In this document: positions 48,953 through 58,981 of the stretch, one piece after another | Position numbering within the stretch: the stretch's first letter is position 1 | Layout: every line of letters starts with the position of its first letter | Assembly: GCA_963774445.1 (NCBI GenBank) | Contig: CAVZFC010000026.1 | Coordinates: 310,001-374,000, forward strand | Direction of reading: 5' to 3' | DNA length: 64,000 nt | Source of the DNA: CAVUQH01 sp963774445 | GTDB lineage: Bacteria; Myxococcota_A; Polyangia; Haliangiales; Haliangiaceae | The notes under the pieces: generated by a model | Seen by the model: only the letters and a program-made list of their open reading frames with translations | The model's database searches: none | What the model was told of the DNA's origin: nothing | Translations under genes and position numbers: made by a program

Positions 48953-50818
48953 CTACGCGCGGACGCGGCGGCGGTGGCGCGGGTGCTCTTCCGAGGCGCC
49001 CGCGACCGCGTGCCGCGCGCGGATCTCTTCGATCACCGCGCGGGCGGTGTCGAGGAAGTCGGCGATGGTCGCCTCGTCGAGGTCACCCATGTTGGCGACC
49101 TGGAGGAACTTCTCGGCCAGCACGTCCTTGCAGCCGTAGACGATGTAGCCGCGGGCCTTGAGACCCTCGTACAGCTCGCCGAAGGTGACACCGGTCGGCA
49201 CCGCGCAGGTGACCACCGAGTGCGACTCGTGGCCGGTGCGGGTGAACGGCACCATGCCCAGGTCGGCCAGGCCGCGACGCAGCCGGGCGTTGAGCTGGCG
49301 GTACGAGGTTCGCCGCGAGCTGATGCCGTCGGCCAGGATCTCGTCGCACGCCGCGTCCAGGGCGAAGTAGGCCGAGACCGCCGGGGTGAACGGCGTCTGC
49401 GCGAGCTCGTCCATGTACTTGCGATAGCGCTTGAGGTCCAGGTAGTAGCTGCGCGGCTTGATGTGCTCGATCTTCTGCCACACGCGCGGCGACACGCAGA
49501 CGAAGCCGGCGCCGCTGATCGCGTGCAGGCACTTGTTGGCGCTCGAGTAGCAGATGTCGACGTTGTCGCGGACCACGTCGATATCCTCGGCACCCAGCGA
49601 CGACACGGCGTCGACGATCAGCAGCGCGTCGTTGCGCCGGCAGATAGCGCCGACCTCGCCGACCGGGTTGAGCAGGCCGACCGAGGTCTCGTGGTGGATC
49701 ATCGCGACTACGGCGATGTCCGGGTGCTCGTCGAAGGCGCGCTGGACGTCGGCCGGATCGACCTGGTCGCCCCAGGCGTAGCGCAGGTGCACGACGTTCA
49801 TCTCGTGCAGGCGGGCGATCTCGTACAGCCGCTCGCCGAAGGCGCCGTTGTCGACGATCAGGATCTTGCGGTCCGGCGGCACGGTCGAGCTGATCGAGCA
49901 CTCCATGGCGGCGGTGCCGCTGCCGGTGATCATGACGACCGTGTGCTCGGGGCTGCCGCGGAAGATGCGCCGCAGCTTGCCGGTCAGCGACACCAGCAGC
50001 TCGGAGAAGCTGACGTCGCGGTGGGAGACGTCGTGGTGCACCAGCGCGCTCTTGACCCGGGCGGTGGTCTTGACCGGGCCCGGGTTCATCAGCGTGTAGT
50101 GCGGGTGGGCTTTGGCCTCGAGCAGCGCCTCGACCTTGTCCTGCACCTCGACCGGGCGCATGCCCCACGGCCAGGAGATGCGGCCGGGCAGGGCGCGCAC
50201 GCGACCGGAGGCGGCCAGCGCGGCGATGCCATCGGCCAGCGACGGGTTGGGCAGACGCTCGAGGGCGGGAAGGATGCGGGCATCGACCAGCGCGTGGCCG
50301 GTGAAGACGGCGTCGTAGCGCTCGAGGTCGAGATCGATGTCGGCGAGCTCAGCTCCGCCGCGCGAGCGCAGCGCGACCTTGGCCTCGGCGGCCAGGTCGA
50401 CGACGTTGTCGCGGTTGTCGGCGTCCGGCTCGGCCACCACTACCGCGGCGGCGTGACGGGCGAGCGACGCGCCGGCCAGCTCGGCCAGGGTCTCGGTGCC
50501 CAGCGGGCGGTCGCCACGCAGCACCAGGCACGGCTCGTCGCTGGCGGTCAGGAAGTCTCGCGCGATCAGCACCGCCGAGCCGCTGGCCTTGCGCCACGAG
50601 CGGTTGAAGCGGACCTCGACGCGCATGTTGGGCAGCTCGTGCAGGGCGAGCCGCTCGCGCAGGACATCGGCGTGGTCGCCGTCTACGACGCAGACATCGC
50701 GCACGCCGATCTGCGACAGCGCGTTGAGGGTGCGCCGCACCAGAGCGATCGCCGTGGGCGAAACGCTACCGCCGTTGAAGAAGAGGCGGTGGGCAAGAAC
50801 GATGGCGCGCTGAACCAT
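48953..50818 (-). CDS. 2-aminoethylphosphonate transaminase fused to a degenerate nucleotidyltransferase
   Basis: A 621-residue fusion. The C-terminal part (about 240-610) is a PLP-dependent 2-aminoethylphosphonate:pyruvate transaminase of the PhnW type: LMNPGPVKTT, MITGSGTAAMECSISS, VDAVSSLG and SSANKCLHAISGAGF with catalytic Lys429. The N-terminal part (1-230) has the fold pattern of a small-alcohol nucleotidyltransferase (IGVRDVCVVDG, LVLRGDRPLG) but lacks the GxGxR loop and the PK pair of active enzymes. Similar fusions with an intact domain (PntC-like) activate aminoethylphosphonate with CTP. The direction, synthesis or breakdown, is not shown; no PEP mutase or phosphonatase is in the window. 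ATG 50818. Confidence 0.83.
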   Translation of the reverse strand: MVQRAIVLAHRLFFNGGSVSPTAIALVRRTLNALSQIGVRDVCVVDGDHADVLRERLALHELPNMRVEVRFNRSWRKASGSAVLIARDFLTASDEPCLVLRGDRPLGTETLAELAGASLARHAAAVVVAEPDADNRDNVVDLAAEAKVALRSRGGAELADIDLDLERYDAVFTGHALVDARILPALERLPNPSLADGIAALAASGRVRALPGRISWPWGMRPVEVQDKVEALLEAKAHPHYTLMNPGPVKTTARVKSALVHHDVSHRDVSFSELLVSLTGKLRRIFRGSPEHTVVMITGSGTAAMECSISSTVPPDRKILIVDNGAFGERLYEIARLHEMNVVHLRYAWGDQVDPADVQRAFDEHPDIAVVAMIHHETSVGLLNPVGEVGAICRRNDALLIVDAVSSLGAEDIDVVRDNVDICYSSANKCLHAISGAGFVCVSPRVWQKIEHIKPRSYYLDLKRYRKYMDELAQTPFTPAVSAYFALDAACDEILADGISSRRTSYRQLNARLRRGLADLGMVPFTRTGHESHSVVTCAVPTGVTFGELYEGLKARGYIVYGCKDVLAEKFLQVANMGDLDEATIADFLDTARAVIEEIRARHAVAGASEEHPRHRRRVRA

Positions 50819-50925
50819 TGAGCAGTCTCCGAGAAGGGGGTACGTCCAATAGGCGCCTTAAGCAATCCACGTGCCGCAAAGGTTTCCGGCACTTAGACGC
50901 AGGTGTGTCAAAGAACTACCACTTT

Positions 50926-50942
50926 GGTGGTGAATCACCACC
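50926..50942. promoter_or_regulatory. 17-base palindrome GGTGGTGA-A-TCACCACC
   Basis: A perfect palindrome with a one-base centre in the 257-base gap between the divergent transaminase gene and the IMPase-MIPS operon. A second overlapping pair, ACCAC...GTGGT, starts just before it. It is the right size for a dimeric repressor or activator controlling one or both genes. Nothing else in the gap (50819-51075) is clear apart from TATACA at 51064-51069. Confidence 0.5.
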
Positions 50943-51075
50943 GGAACGCCCGGGTCCTGTCACCTGGCCGTCACTCAGGGAGCCGGGAGGTCGGTGGAAA
51001 GCAGCGGCAAGCAAGGGATCCCGGGGAGACGCCCGGTACCCCACGGCGTTGCCGTGCGGGTGATATACAGCTTCG

Positions 51076-51894
51076 ATGCCAATTCTTGCCGCGGAGCTCG
51101 ACGCGGCCCTCGCCGCGGCTCGCAGCGCAGGCGAGGTCATCCGCGAGCACTACGAACGAGGCCCGAGCGAGGTCGCGCGCAAGGCCGACGACTCGCCGGT
51201 GACTCGCGCCGACCTCGAGGCCGACGCGGTGATCCTGGGCCTGCTCGAGCAGCGATTCCCCGGTGACGCGATCCTCAGCGAGGAGCGCGCCGACGACCGC
51301 GCGCGGCTGAGCCGCGAGCGGGTCTGGATCGTCGATCCGCTCGATGGCACCCGCGACTTCGTCGCCCGCACCGGAGACTTCGCCGTCCACATCGGGCTGG
51401 CGGTGGGCGGGCGTCCGGCGCTGGGCGTGGTCTATCAGCCGATCGGCGACCGGCTCTACTGGGCCACCGCCGGTGGCGGCGCCTGGGTGCGCGACGCGGC
51501 CGGCGAGCGACGGCTGGCGGTGTCGGGCTGCGACGACCTCGACCGGGCACGCGCCGGCGTCACCCGGCTGGCGGCCGACGACACCCTGGCGCGATTCCTC
51601 GACGACAGCGGGCTGGCACCGCGCACGCGGCCAATCGGCGCGTCGATCAAGATGCTGGCGGTCGCCCGCGGCGAGACCGACATCAGCGTCTGCCTGCACG
51701 GCCGCGAGAAGGAATGGGACACCCTGGCCCCGTCGATCGTGGTGACCGAGGCGGGCGGCCGGGTCAGCGATCTGGACGGCGCCGAGTTCGTGTACAACCG
51801 GGCCGACGTGGCCCACCGCCGCGGCATCCTCATGACCAACGGCCGCGTGCACGATGCGGTGTTGGCGCTGGCCCGCCCCTACTTCCCCGAATGA
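51076..51894 (+). CDS. Inositol monophosphatase-family phosphatase (IMPase/CysQ type)
   Basis: Metal-dependent phosphatase of 272 residues. It has the family motifs: SEE at 68-70, VDPLDGTRDF (86-95) and WDTLAPSIVVTEAGG. The family includes inositol monophosphatase and the 3'(2'),5'-bisphosphate nucleotidase CysQ; the TRDF form is closer to CysQ, but the inositol-phosphate synthase downstream in the operon makes an inositol-phosphate substrate attractive (inference). ATG 51076 is preceded by TATACA six bases upstream, so the message may be leaderless. It overlaps the kinase gene by 4 bases (ATGA). Confidence 0.88.
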   Translation: MPILAAELDAALAAARSAGEVIREHYERGPSEVARKADDSPVTRADLEADAVILGLLEQRFPGDAILSEERADDRARLSRERVWIVDPLDGTRDFVARTGDFAVHIGLAVGGRPALGVVYQPIGDRLYWATAGGGAWVRDAAGERRLAVSGCDDLDRARAGVTRLAADDTLARFLDDSGLAPRTRPIGASIKMLAVARGETDISVCLHGREKEWDTLAPSIVVTEAGGRVSDLDGAEFVYNRADVAHRRGILMTNGRVHDAVLALARPYFPE

Positions 51895-52532
51895 CACGCC
51901 ACCTCATCGCCATCGACGGTATCGACGGCTCGGGCAAGAGCCACCTGGGGCAGCGTTTGCGCGAGCGCGCGGGCGCGCTGCTGGTCAAGGTCGACGACTT
52001 TCGCCGACCGCTCGACTGGAGCCGCCCCGACGTCGACGAGGACGCCGCGTACTACGACGACTACTACGACTTCGCCGGGCTGCAGGTGGTCGCGGAGACG
52101 TTCGCCGACGGGGCCGAGGGGGCCGAGGTCGCCACCTTCGATCCGGTGCTCGAGCAGCGCGGCGATCCCCGGTGGCTGCCGTTGGCCGGCCACGTGCTGC
52201 TGGTGATCGAGGGCGTCTTCGTGCGGCGAATTGCCGCCACTGCGAGCGCCACTCACATTTGGCTGGAGACCAGCGAGGCCGAAGCCCGGCGGCGGATCCT
52301 GGCCCGGGACACCGCCAAGGGGCGCACGCCGGCCGAGGTCGAACGGCGCATCGAGCGGCGCTACTTTCCTTCGCAGCGGCGCTACCAGGACCAGTTCCAC
52401 CCGCGCGAGCGCGCCCAGGTGGTGGTCGCGCACGAGACGATCGGCCAGCTTCGGGTGTTGCGGTCCGACCTTCACGACGTGCCGGCGGCGGTGCGGGCGG
52501 CCCTCGCCGCGGCGCTGCCGGACCTGGCCTGA
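51891..52532 (+). CDS. P-loop kinase (uridine-kinase-like)
   Basis: A 213-residue P-loop protein with GIDGSGKSH (10-18), VDDFRRPLDW, an acidic/aromatic patch (YYDDYYDF), IEGVF as Walker B-like segment, and the lid RRILARDTAKGR. It is nearest to uridine or phosphoribulokinase-like kinases and AAA-type small-molecule kinases. In this operon it could phosphorylate a small alcohol or nucleoside, perhaps providing the head group for later CDP activation (inference). It overlaps the IMPase gene by 4 bases, so the two are coupled. Confidence 0.8.
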   Translation: MTRHLIAIDGIDGSGKSHLGQRLRERAGALLVKVDDFRRPLDWSRPDVDEDAAYYDDYYDFAGLQVVAETFADGAEGAEVATFDPVLEQRGDPRWLPLAGHVLLVIEGVFVRRIAATASATHIWLETSEAEARRRILARDTAKGRTPAEVERRIERRYFPSQRRYQDQFHPRERAQVVVAHETIGQLRVLRSDLHDVPAAVRAALAAALPDLA

Positions 52533-52592
52533 TCGACCGTGGAACAGCGCTGCCACCTCCTGCCGGGCGCCGGTGGCGAGCCGCTTGCATGC

Positions 52593-52628
52593 TGCCTCGA
52601 CTTGAGGCAACGTCCGGCGAGTTTTTTT
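52593..52628 (+). terminator. Small hairpin followed by seven T residues
   Basis: TGCCTC-GACTT-GAGGCA (52593-52609) and then, 12 bases later, a run of seven T at 52622-52628, rare in this DNA. The gap between stem and T run is longer than in a standard intrinsic terminator, so partial termination or an unrelated leader structure in the 144-base gap before the inositol phosphate synthase gene are both possible. Confidence 0.3.
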
Positions 52629-52676
52629 CGCCGCGCCGGGCGGCGAGCCGGTCTCTGAACCGCTAGGAGAAACCCG

Positions 52677-53996
52677 ATGGGTCTGAAGAAAAGCGTCGAT
52701 GTAAAGCCCGCGTCCGGAAAGCTGGGCGTCTTGCTTCCGGGGATGGGCGCAGTCGCGACCACCTTCATAGCCGGTGTCATGGCCGTTCGCCGCGGACTGG
52801 CCCAGCCGATCGGCTCGCTCACGGAGATGGGCACGATTCGTCTGGGCAAGCGGACCGAGAACCGCGTCCCCAAGATTCGCGATTACGTGTCGCTGGCCGA
52901 GACCAGCGACATGGTCTTCGGCGGCTGGGACCTGTTCTCCGAGAACGCCTACGAGGCGGCCAAGCGCGCCGGCGTGCTGGAGAACGAGCAGCTCGCGCAG
53001 ATCAAGGACGAGCTCAGCCAGGTCGCGCCGATGAAGGCGGTGTTCGAGCAGGCCTGGGTCAAGAACCTGCACGGCGAGCACGTCAAGAAGGGCACCTCGA
53101 AGATGGACCTGGCCGAGCAGCTGATGGAGGACATCAAGCGGTTCAAGGCCGACAACGGCTGTGACCGCCTGGTCGCCGTCTGGTGCGGGTCGACCGAGGT
53201 CTACCGCGAGCCGACCGAGGTCCACTCGACGCTGGCCAAGTTCGAGGATGGCCTGCGCCGCTCCGACGACGACATCGCGCCGTCGCAGATCTACGCCTAC
53301 GCCTGCGCCAAGCTGGGCGTGCCGTACGCCAACGGCGCCCCCAACATGTCGGTCGACATCCCGTGCATCCAGGAGCTGGCGCGCGAGACCCGGACGCCGA
53401 TCGCCGGCAAGGATTTCAAGACCGGCCAGACGCTGATGAAGACCATCCTGGCGCCGGGCCTCAAGGCGCGCATGCTGGGGCTCGAGGGCTGGTACTCGAC
53501 CAACATCCTGGGCAACCGCGACGGCGAGGTCCTCGACGACCCCGACTCGTTCAAGTCCAAGGAGATCTCCAAGCTGGGCGTCCTCGACCACATCCTGCAG
53601 CCGGACAAATACCCGGAGCTGTACGCGGGCTTCACCCACCTGGTGCGCATCAACTACTACCCGCCCCGCGGCGACAACAAAGAGGGCTGGGACAACATCG
53701 ACATCAAGGGGTGGCTCGGCTACCCGATGCAGATCAAGGTCAACTTCCTCTGCCGCGACTCGATCCTGGCAGCGCCGATCGTGCTCGACCTGGCGCGGTT
53801 CATGGACTTCGCCAAGCGCGCCGACATGCACGGCATCCAGGAGTGGCTGTCGTTCTACTTCAAGAGCCCGATGACCCCGCCCGGTCTGTACCCGGAGCAC
53901 GACCTGTTCATCCAGCTGATGAAGCTGAAGAACACGCTCCGCTACACCAAGGGCGACGAGCTCATCACCCACCTGGGCGCCGAGTACTACGACTAG
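52677..53996 (+). CDS. Myo-inositol-1-phosphate synthase
   Basis: NAD-dependent enzyme that turns glucose-6-phosphate into inositol-1-phosphate (also called inositol-3-phosphate synthase). The 439-residue protein has the dinucleotide motif LLPGMGAVATT, the NGAPNMSVDIPC and AGKDFKTGQT segments that line the active site, STNILGNRDGEVLDDP and the helix SKLGVLD. Length matches bacterial and archaeal forms (about 360-450). ATG 52677 has AGGAG seven bases upstream. Inositol-1-phosphate is the precursor of phosphatidylinositol and of di-myo-inositol phosphate, so it anchors the function of this operon. Confidence 0.95.
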   Translation: MGLKKSVDVKPASGKLGVLLPGMGAVATTFIAGVMAVRRGLAQPIGSLTEMGTIRLGKRTENRVPKIRDYVSLAETSDMVFGGWDLFSENAYEAAKRAGVLENEQLAQIKDELSQVAPMKAVFEQAWVKNLHGEHVKKGTSKMDLAEQLMEDIKRFKADNGCDRLVAVWCGSTEVYREPTEVHSTLAKFEDGLRRSDDDIAPSQIYAYACAKLGVPYANGAPNMSVDIPCIQELARETRTPIAGKDFKTGQTLMKTILAPGLKARMLGLEGWYSTNILGNRDGEVLDDPDSFKSKEISKLGVLDHILQPDKYPELYAGFTHLVRINYYPPRGDNKEGWDNIDIKGWLGYPMQIKVNFLCRDSILAAPIVLDLARFMDFAKRADMHGIQEWLSFYFKSPMTPPGLYPEHDLFIQLMKLKNTLRYTKGDELITHLGAEYYD

Positions 53997-54009
53997 ACGC
54001 GGGTAGCTC

Positions 54010-54744
54010 GTGCAGGCGGTCATCCTCGCAGCGGGGCGCGGCACGCGCCTCGAGCCGCTCACCACGCACATTCCCAAGTGCCTGGTCGAGGTCGGCGGCG
54101 TCACCCTGCTCGACCGCATGGTGGCGCGGCTGACCGATGCCGGCATCGAGCGGATCGTGGTGGTGACGGGACACGGTCACGACGCCGTCGAGCGTCACCT
54201 GGCCGCGGCCGCCGATCCGCGCGCGCGCGCGGCCGAGCTGGTGTTCAACGACCGCTACGCCGACTGGGGCAACTTCTACTCGCTGCTGATGGCCGAGCCG
54301 GCGCTCGATGGCGACGACTTCATCGCCCTGGATGGCGACGTCCTGCTCGGGCCAGGCCTGCTCGAGCGCCTGATGGCAGCCGGCGGCGACCTTGTGCTGG
54401 CGGTCGATCGCTCGGTCGAGCTGGGTGAGGAGGAGATGAAGGCGTGCCTGGACGAGGCCGGCCGGGTTCGCGCGCTGAACAAGCGGATGCAGCCGACCGA
54501 GGCGTGCGGCGAGTTCATCGGCGTCGAGCGGATCAACACCGCGGCCGCCGGGCGCGTCTTCGACGAGCTGCGGCGGATGACCCGTGACGGTGAGACCCAC
54601 GAATATTACGAGCGCGCTTTCGAGCGCCTGGCCGGCGACATCGCCATCGAGGCAGCCGACGTGAGCGGCTGCGTGTGGTGCGAGATCGATGATGCTCGGG
54701 ACCTCGAGCGAGCCACAGGAATCGTCGAGCGCGGCGAAGCCTGA
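54010..54744 (+). CDS. Nucleotidyltransferase (probable CTP:inositol-1-phosphate or related)
   Basis: A 244-residue NTP-transferase with a complete active site: LAAGRGTRLEPLT then PKCLVEVGG, the metal Asp in ALDGDVLLG, GNFYSLLMAE, and CEIDDARDLERA near the end. The GN-YSL pattern is like CTP:inositol-1-phosphate cytidylyltransferase and choline-phosphate enzymes. Because inositol-1-phosphate synthase lies 13 bases upstream, and a CDP-alcohol phosphotransferase overlaps it downstream, CDP-inositol is the simplest product; CDP-aminoethylphosphonate is the alternative. It starts at GTG 54010. Confidence 0.87.
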   Translation: MQAVILAAGRGTRLEPLTTHIPKCLVEVGGVTLLDRMVARLTDAGIERIVVVTGHGHDAVERHLAAAADPRARAAELVFNDRYADWGNFYSLLMAEPALDGDDFIALDGDVLLGPGLLERLMAAGGDLVLAVDRSVELGEEEMKACLDEAGRVRALNKRMQPTEACGEFIGVERINTAAAGRVFDELRRMTRDGETHEYYERAFERLAGDIAIEAADVSGCVWCEIDDARDLERATGIVERGEA

Positions 54745-56626
54745 GCCGGTCTGGGCGCTGATCGACGCCCGCGCCGCCGGCGGCGTGGGCCCGACCACGC
54801 GCCTGTGCGGGCTCAGCCTGATCACCCGGCAGGCGCGGATGGCAGCTCGCCGGAGCTGGGCCGGTGCGTTGATCCAGGTCGCCGACGAGGCCGAGCGCCG
54901 TGAGGTCGAACGGGCGCTGGCCGCCGAGCCGCCGCCGCCGGCGCTGGCGATCGAGTACGTCGTCGGCGCCGAGCTGCCCGGCGCCGATGAGCGCACGCTG
55001 GTGCTGATGCGCGCGGCCGCGATCTACACCGCCGACGAGCTGGAGGCCGCGGCGGCCCGCGGCGGCGACGCCGAGCCGGAGGTGCGCATCGACGGCCCGG
55101 CCGATCTGAAGCTCGCCGAGCGCAGGCTGACCCGGCTGATCCGCAAGAGCATCGACCAGGACGGCGTGGTCTCCTACTTCGCCTTCCGCCCCATCTCGCG
55201 GCAGATCACCCGCGCGCTCATCGAGACCCGGGTCTGCCCCAACCACGTGTCGGTGGCGGCGATGCTGTTCGGCATTGCCGCCGCGATCTGCGCCGGCCTG
55301 GGCGGCTACCGACTGGTTGCAGCTGCCGGCATCCTCTACTGGGTGGGGGCCGTGGTCGACTGCGTCGACGGCGAGCTGGCGCGCCTACGCCTGCAGGGCT
55401 CGAAGTTGGGCGAGTGGCTCGACACCCTGGCCGACGACGTCTCCACCTATGGCCTGATGGCCGGCCTGGGCATCGGCCTGTGGACCGGTGGCCAACCGGC
55501 CTGGTGGGCCTGGCTGGGCTGCGGCGGCGCGGCGCTCGGCTTCCTCTTGCAGGCCAAGTTGTACGCCGACCTCCATGCCTGGGGCATGACCATCGACACC
55601 GCCCAGTATCCGTGGTTCTTCGGCACGCCGTCCGAGGGTGCCGCCGGGCGGCGCGGCGCCTTCGGCTGGTTCACCTATCTCATCGGCTTCGTCTTTCGCC
55701 GCGATGCCTTCGTCACCATCATCGCGGTGGTGCTGGTCGCCGGCCAGCCCAAGGCTGCGGTCTACGGCCTGGCGGCCGGGCTGGCCTTCTTTACCGGGGT
55801 CTTCATCACCGACGCGGTGGTCATCACCGTGCGCGGAGGGCAACATGGAAAGCGCTCGCCCATGAAGTGGAGCATCGGCTACTTCGGGGTGAAGGATCTC
55901 TTCACCATCGTCAACCTCGTCGGCGGCGTGATGGGCATCTACTTCGCCTTCGAGGGCAGGCTCGACTGGGCCGGATACGCCATCTTCGCCGGCTACCTCC
56001 TGGGCGACGCGCTCGACGGACCGGTGGCGCGGCTGACCAACACCTCCAACCGGTTCGGCAGCGAGTTCGACTCGGCGGCCGACCATATCGCCCAGGCGAT
56101 CGCACCAGCGGTGATTCTGTACGTCGCCTTCACCATGGGTGGCCACCGCAACCTGGGCCTGGGGCTGATGGGGCTGTTCATCGCCACCGCCAGCATCCGC
56201 CAGGCGCGGTTCAACGTGGCCCACTTCGACTATCCGCTCACCTACTGCGGCCTGCCGCGCACGATCAGCGGGCTGATCGCGATCAGCTTCCCCAACAGCA
56301 ACCTGTTCTTCAAGGACAGCATCATCACGTACCAGGGCGCAGCCGCCCTGCTGGCGCTGGTCGCCATCCTCAACCTCTGCCCGGTGCCGTACATGACCCA
56401 CAAGGGCAAGCGGCCGATGCAGGGGTACGTCAAGTTCTTCGTCTTCCTGTTCCTCCTGTCGCCTCCGGTGATGGTCTTCGTGGCGCCGCAGTTCGTCTAC
56501 GACTTCATCTTCTTCATCACCTTCGGCTACGCCCTCTCGGCGTGGATCCCGCTCTACCCGCAAGAACGCCGCGAGTTCTGGGCCGAGTACAAGCGCTGGT
56601 CGCGCGAAGTCGCCACCCTGCGTTGA
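54689..56626 (+). CDS. Tandem double CDP-alcohol phosphatidyltransferase
   Basis: A 645-residue protein with two complete CDP-alcohol phosphotransferase domains in one chain. Domain one (about 160-400) has CVDGELARLR...LGEWLDTLADD; domain two (about 400-620) has ALDGPVARLT...FGSEFDSAADH. Both keep the DGxxAR, Gly, D...D metal-binding residues. Domain two is closest to phosphatidylserine synthase-like enzymes. Residues 1-150 look like a shrunken nucleotidyltransferase with an altered linker, as in the 29497 protein. The frame begins at ATG 54689, 56 bases inside the nucleotidyltransferase gene (54692 is also possible). A tandem arrangement is unusual. Confidence 0.87.
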   Translation: MMLGTSSEPQESSSAAKPEPVWALIDARAAGGVGPTTRLCGLSLITRQARMAARRSWAGALIQVADEAERREVERALAAEPPPPALAIEYVVGAELPGADERTLVLMRAAAIYTADELEAAAARGGDAEPEVRIDGPADLKLAERRLTRLIRKSIDQDGVVSYFAFRPISRQITRALIETRVCPNHVSVAAMLFGIAAAICAGLGGYRLVAAAGILYWVGAVVDCVDGELARLRLQGSKLGEWLDTLADDVSTYGLMAGLGIGLWTGGQPAWWAWLGCGGAALGFLLQAKLYADLHAWGMTIDTAQYPWFFGTPSEGAAGRRGAFGWFTYLIGFVFRRDAFVTIIAVVLVAGQPKAAVYGLAAGLAFFTGVFITDAVVITVRGGQHGKRSPMKWSIGYFGVKDLFTIVNLVGGVMGIYFAFEGRLDWAGYAIFAGYLLGDALDGPVARLTNTSNRFGSEFDSAADHIAQAIAPAVILYVAFTMGGHRNLGLGLMGLFIATASIRQARFNVAHFDYPLTYCGLPRTISGLIAISFPNSNLFFKDSIITYQGAAALLALVAILNLCPVPYMTHKGKRPMQGYVKFFVFLFLLSPPVMVFVAPQFVYDFIFFITFGYALSAWIPLYPQERREFWAEYKRWSREVATLR

Positions 56627-56642
56627 CGCCGCGCGGGCGGGA

Positions 56643-57908
<1,266 letters not shown>

Positions 57909-57960
57909 CTTCGCTAGACTATCACGCGGCATCAGCGGCTCTTCGCGAGCGCCGCGGACA

Positions 57961-58941
57961 TCAGATGCGAAACTGCAGGAAAAGCAAGAGGGAGCGCTGG
58001 GCGAGGGGATCAGACTTGCCCATGTCGTCCTTCTTCTTGAGGTTCCCGAGGGTGAACTCACCGCCCAGATCCATCTTGTTGTTGGGCGAGAACTGGATGT
58101 TCACACTCACCGGGATCGCGTAGTTCGTCGTGTCGAAGCGAGGTACGTCGATCTCGCCGCGCGCCAGGATGGCGAGCTGCTTGGCGGCCTGGAAGATAAT
58201 GCCCACTCCGATGGTCAGGTCTGGCTTGGCGGACTCGACTGGCTTTCCCATGTCGTCAACGCCGGTGACGGCCGACTTGGTGTGGATGGTCATCAGCTTG
58301 TCGAGCGCGACGATCGCGATGTTCGGCTTTGGCCGATACCGGAACGGGAAGCCGACGGCGAGGTCGAACGTGAATTCGGGATCGACGGTCCAGATCGTGG
58401 TCATGCGAAAATCGACCAGGTCGTAGGCGATCGCGCTCTCGAACCCGAGCTCGAAGTAGGAAGGTGGCTTCTGCGCAGCCGTGTCGAAGGTTCCCGAAAG
58501 CACGAAGCTGGCGGCAGTCTGGAGCTCGAAGTTGTCGCGAATGCCGTAGCGTCCATCGGCGCGGAACTGCCACACTTCGAACGCCTTCTTGTCGCTGACG
58601 TCGATGTCGAGGCCGCCGCGGACCTCGCCCATCCCCTGGATGAGGGTCAGGGTGCGGTCGATCTCGCGGACCGGCCAGCTCTTCTTGGTGTACAGGCCGC
58701 CGGCGGTGACGGGCGGCTGATCCTTGTCGGCGTCGCCGTCGTCATCATCATCGTCGTCGCCCACGTCGTCGTCGTCGCCGGTGTCTCCCGAATCGTCGTC
58801 GTCGTCCGCGTCGTCGTCATCGTCACCAGCGGCGTAGGCGATTCCGGAATCGGAGAGCGATCCCGAAATCGGGCCGATGATGGCAGATACGAAGACACCA
58901 GCGAGAGCCAGGCGTAGGAGCAGCGACAGTCGGAAAAGCAT
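57961..58941 (-). CDS. Outer-membrane beta-barrel protein with poly-Asp linker
   Basis: A 326-residue protein with a signal peptide (SLLLRLALAGVFVSAII) and a 35-residue acidic tract, nearly all Asp, at about 40-78. The rest (80-326) is alternating beta strands, ending in the terminal FLQFRI, which has a C-terminal aromatic/hydrophobic pattern used by the barrel-assembly machinery. Charged poly-Asp stretches can bind calcium; the role is not known. No family is recognised. ATG 58941 has GGAG 8 bases upstream. It is likely transcribed with the downstream kinase. Confidence 0.75.
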   Translation of the reverse strand: MLFRLSLLLRLALAGVFVSAIIGPISGSLSDSGIAYAAGDDDDDADDDDDSGDTGDDDDVGDDDDDDDGDADKDQPPVTAGGLYTKKSWPVREIDRTLTLIQGMGEVRGGLDIDVSDKKAFEVWQFRADGRYGIRDNFELQTAASFVLSGTFDTAAQKPPSYFELGFESAIAYDLVDFRMTTIWTVDPEFTFDLAVGFPFRYRPKPNIAIVALDKLMTIHTKSAVTGVDDMGKPVESAKPDLTIGVGIIFQAAKQLAILARGEIDVPRFDTTNYAIPVSVNIQFSPNNKMDLGGEFTLGNLKKKDDMGKSDPLAQRSLLLFLQFRI

Positions 58942-58981
58942 TGGATTCTCCGGCAGATAAGTCCCCAGCGCGCACGGTAAC

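Noticed and set aside
51879..54146. Long minus-strand frame of 755 codons
   Set aside because: It runs antisense across the P-loop kinase and inositol phosphate synthase genes, has no domain, and its content is the complement pattern of GC-rich codons.
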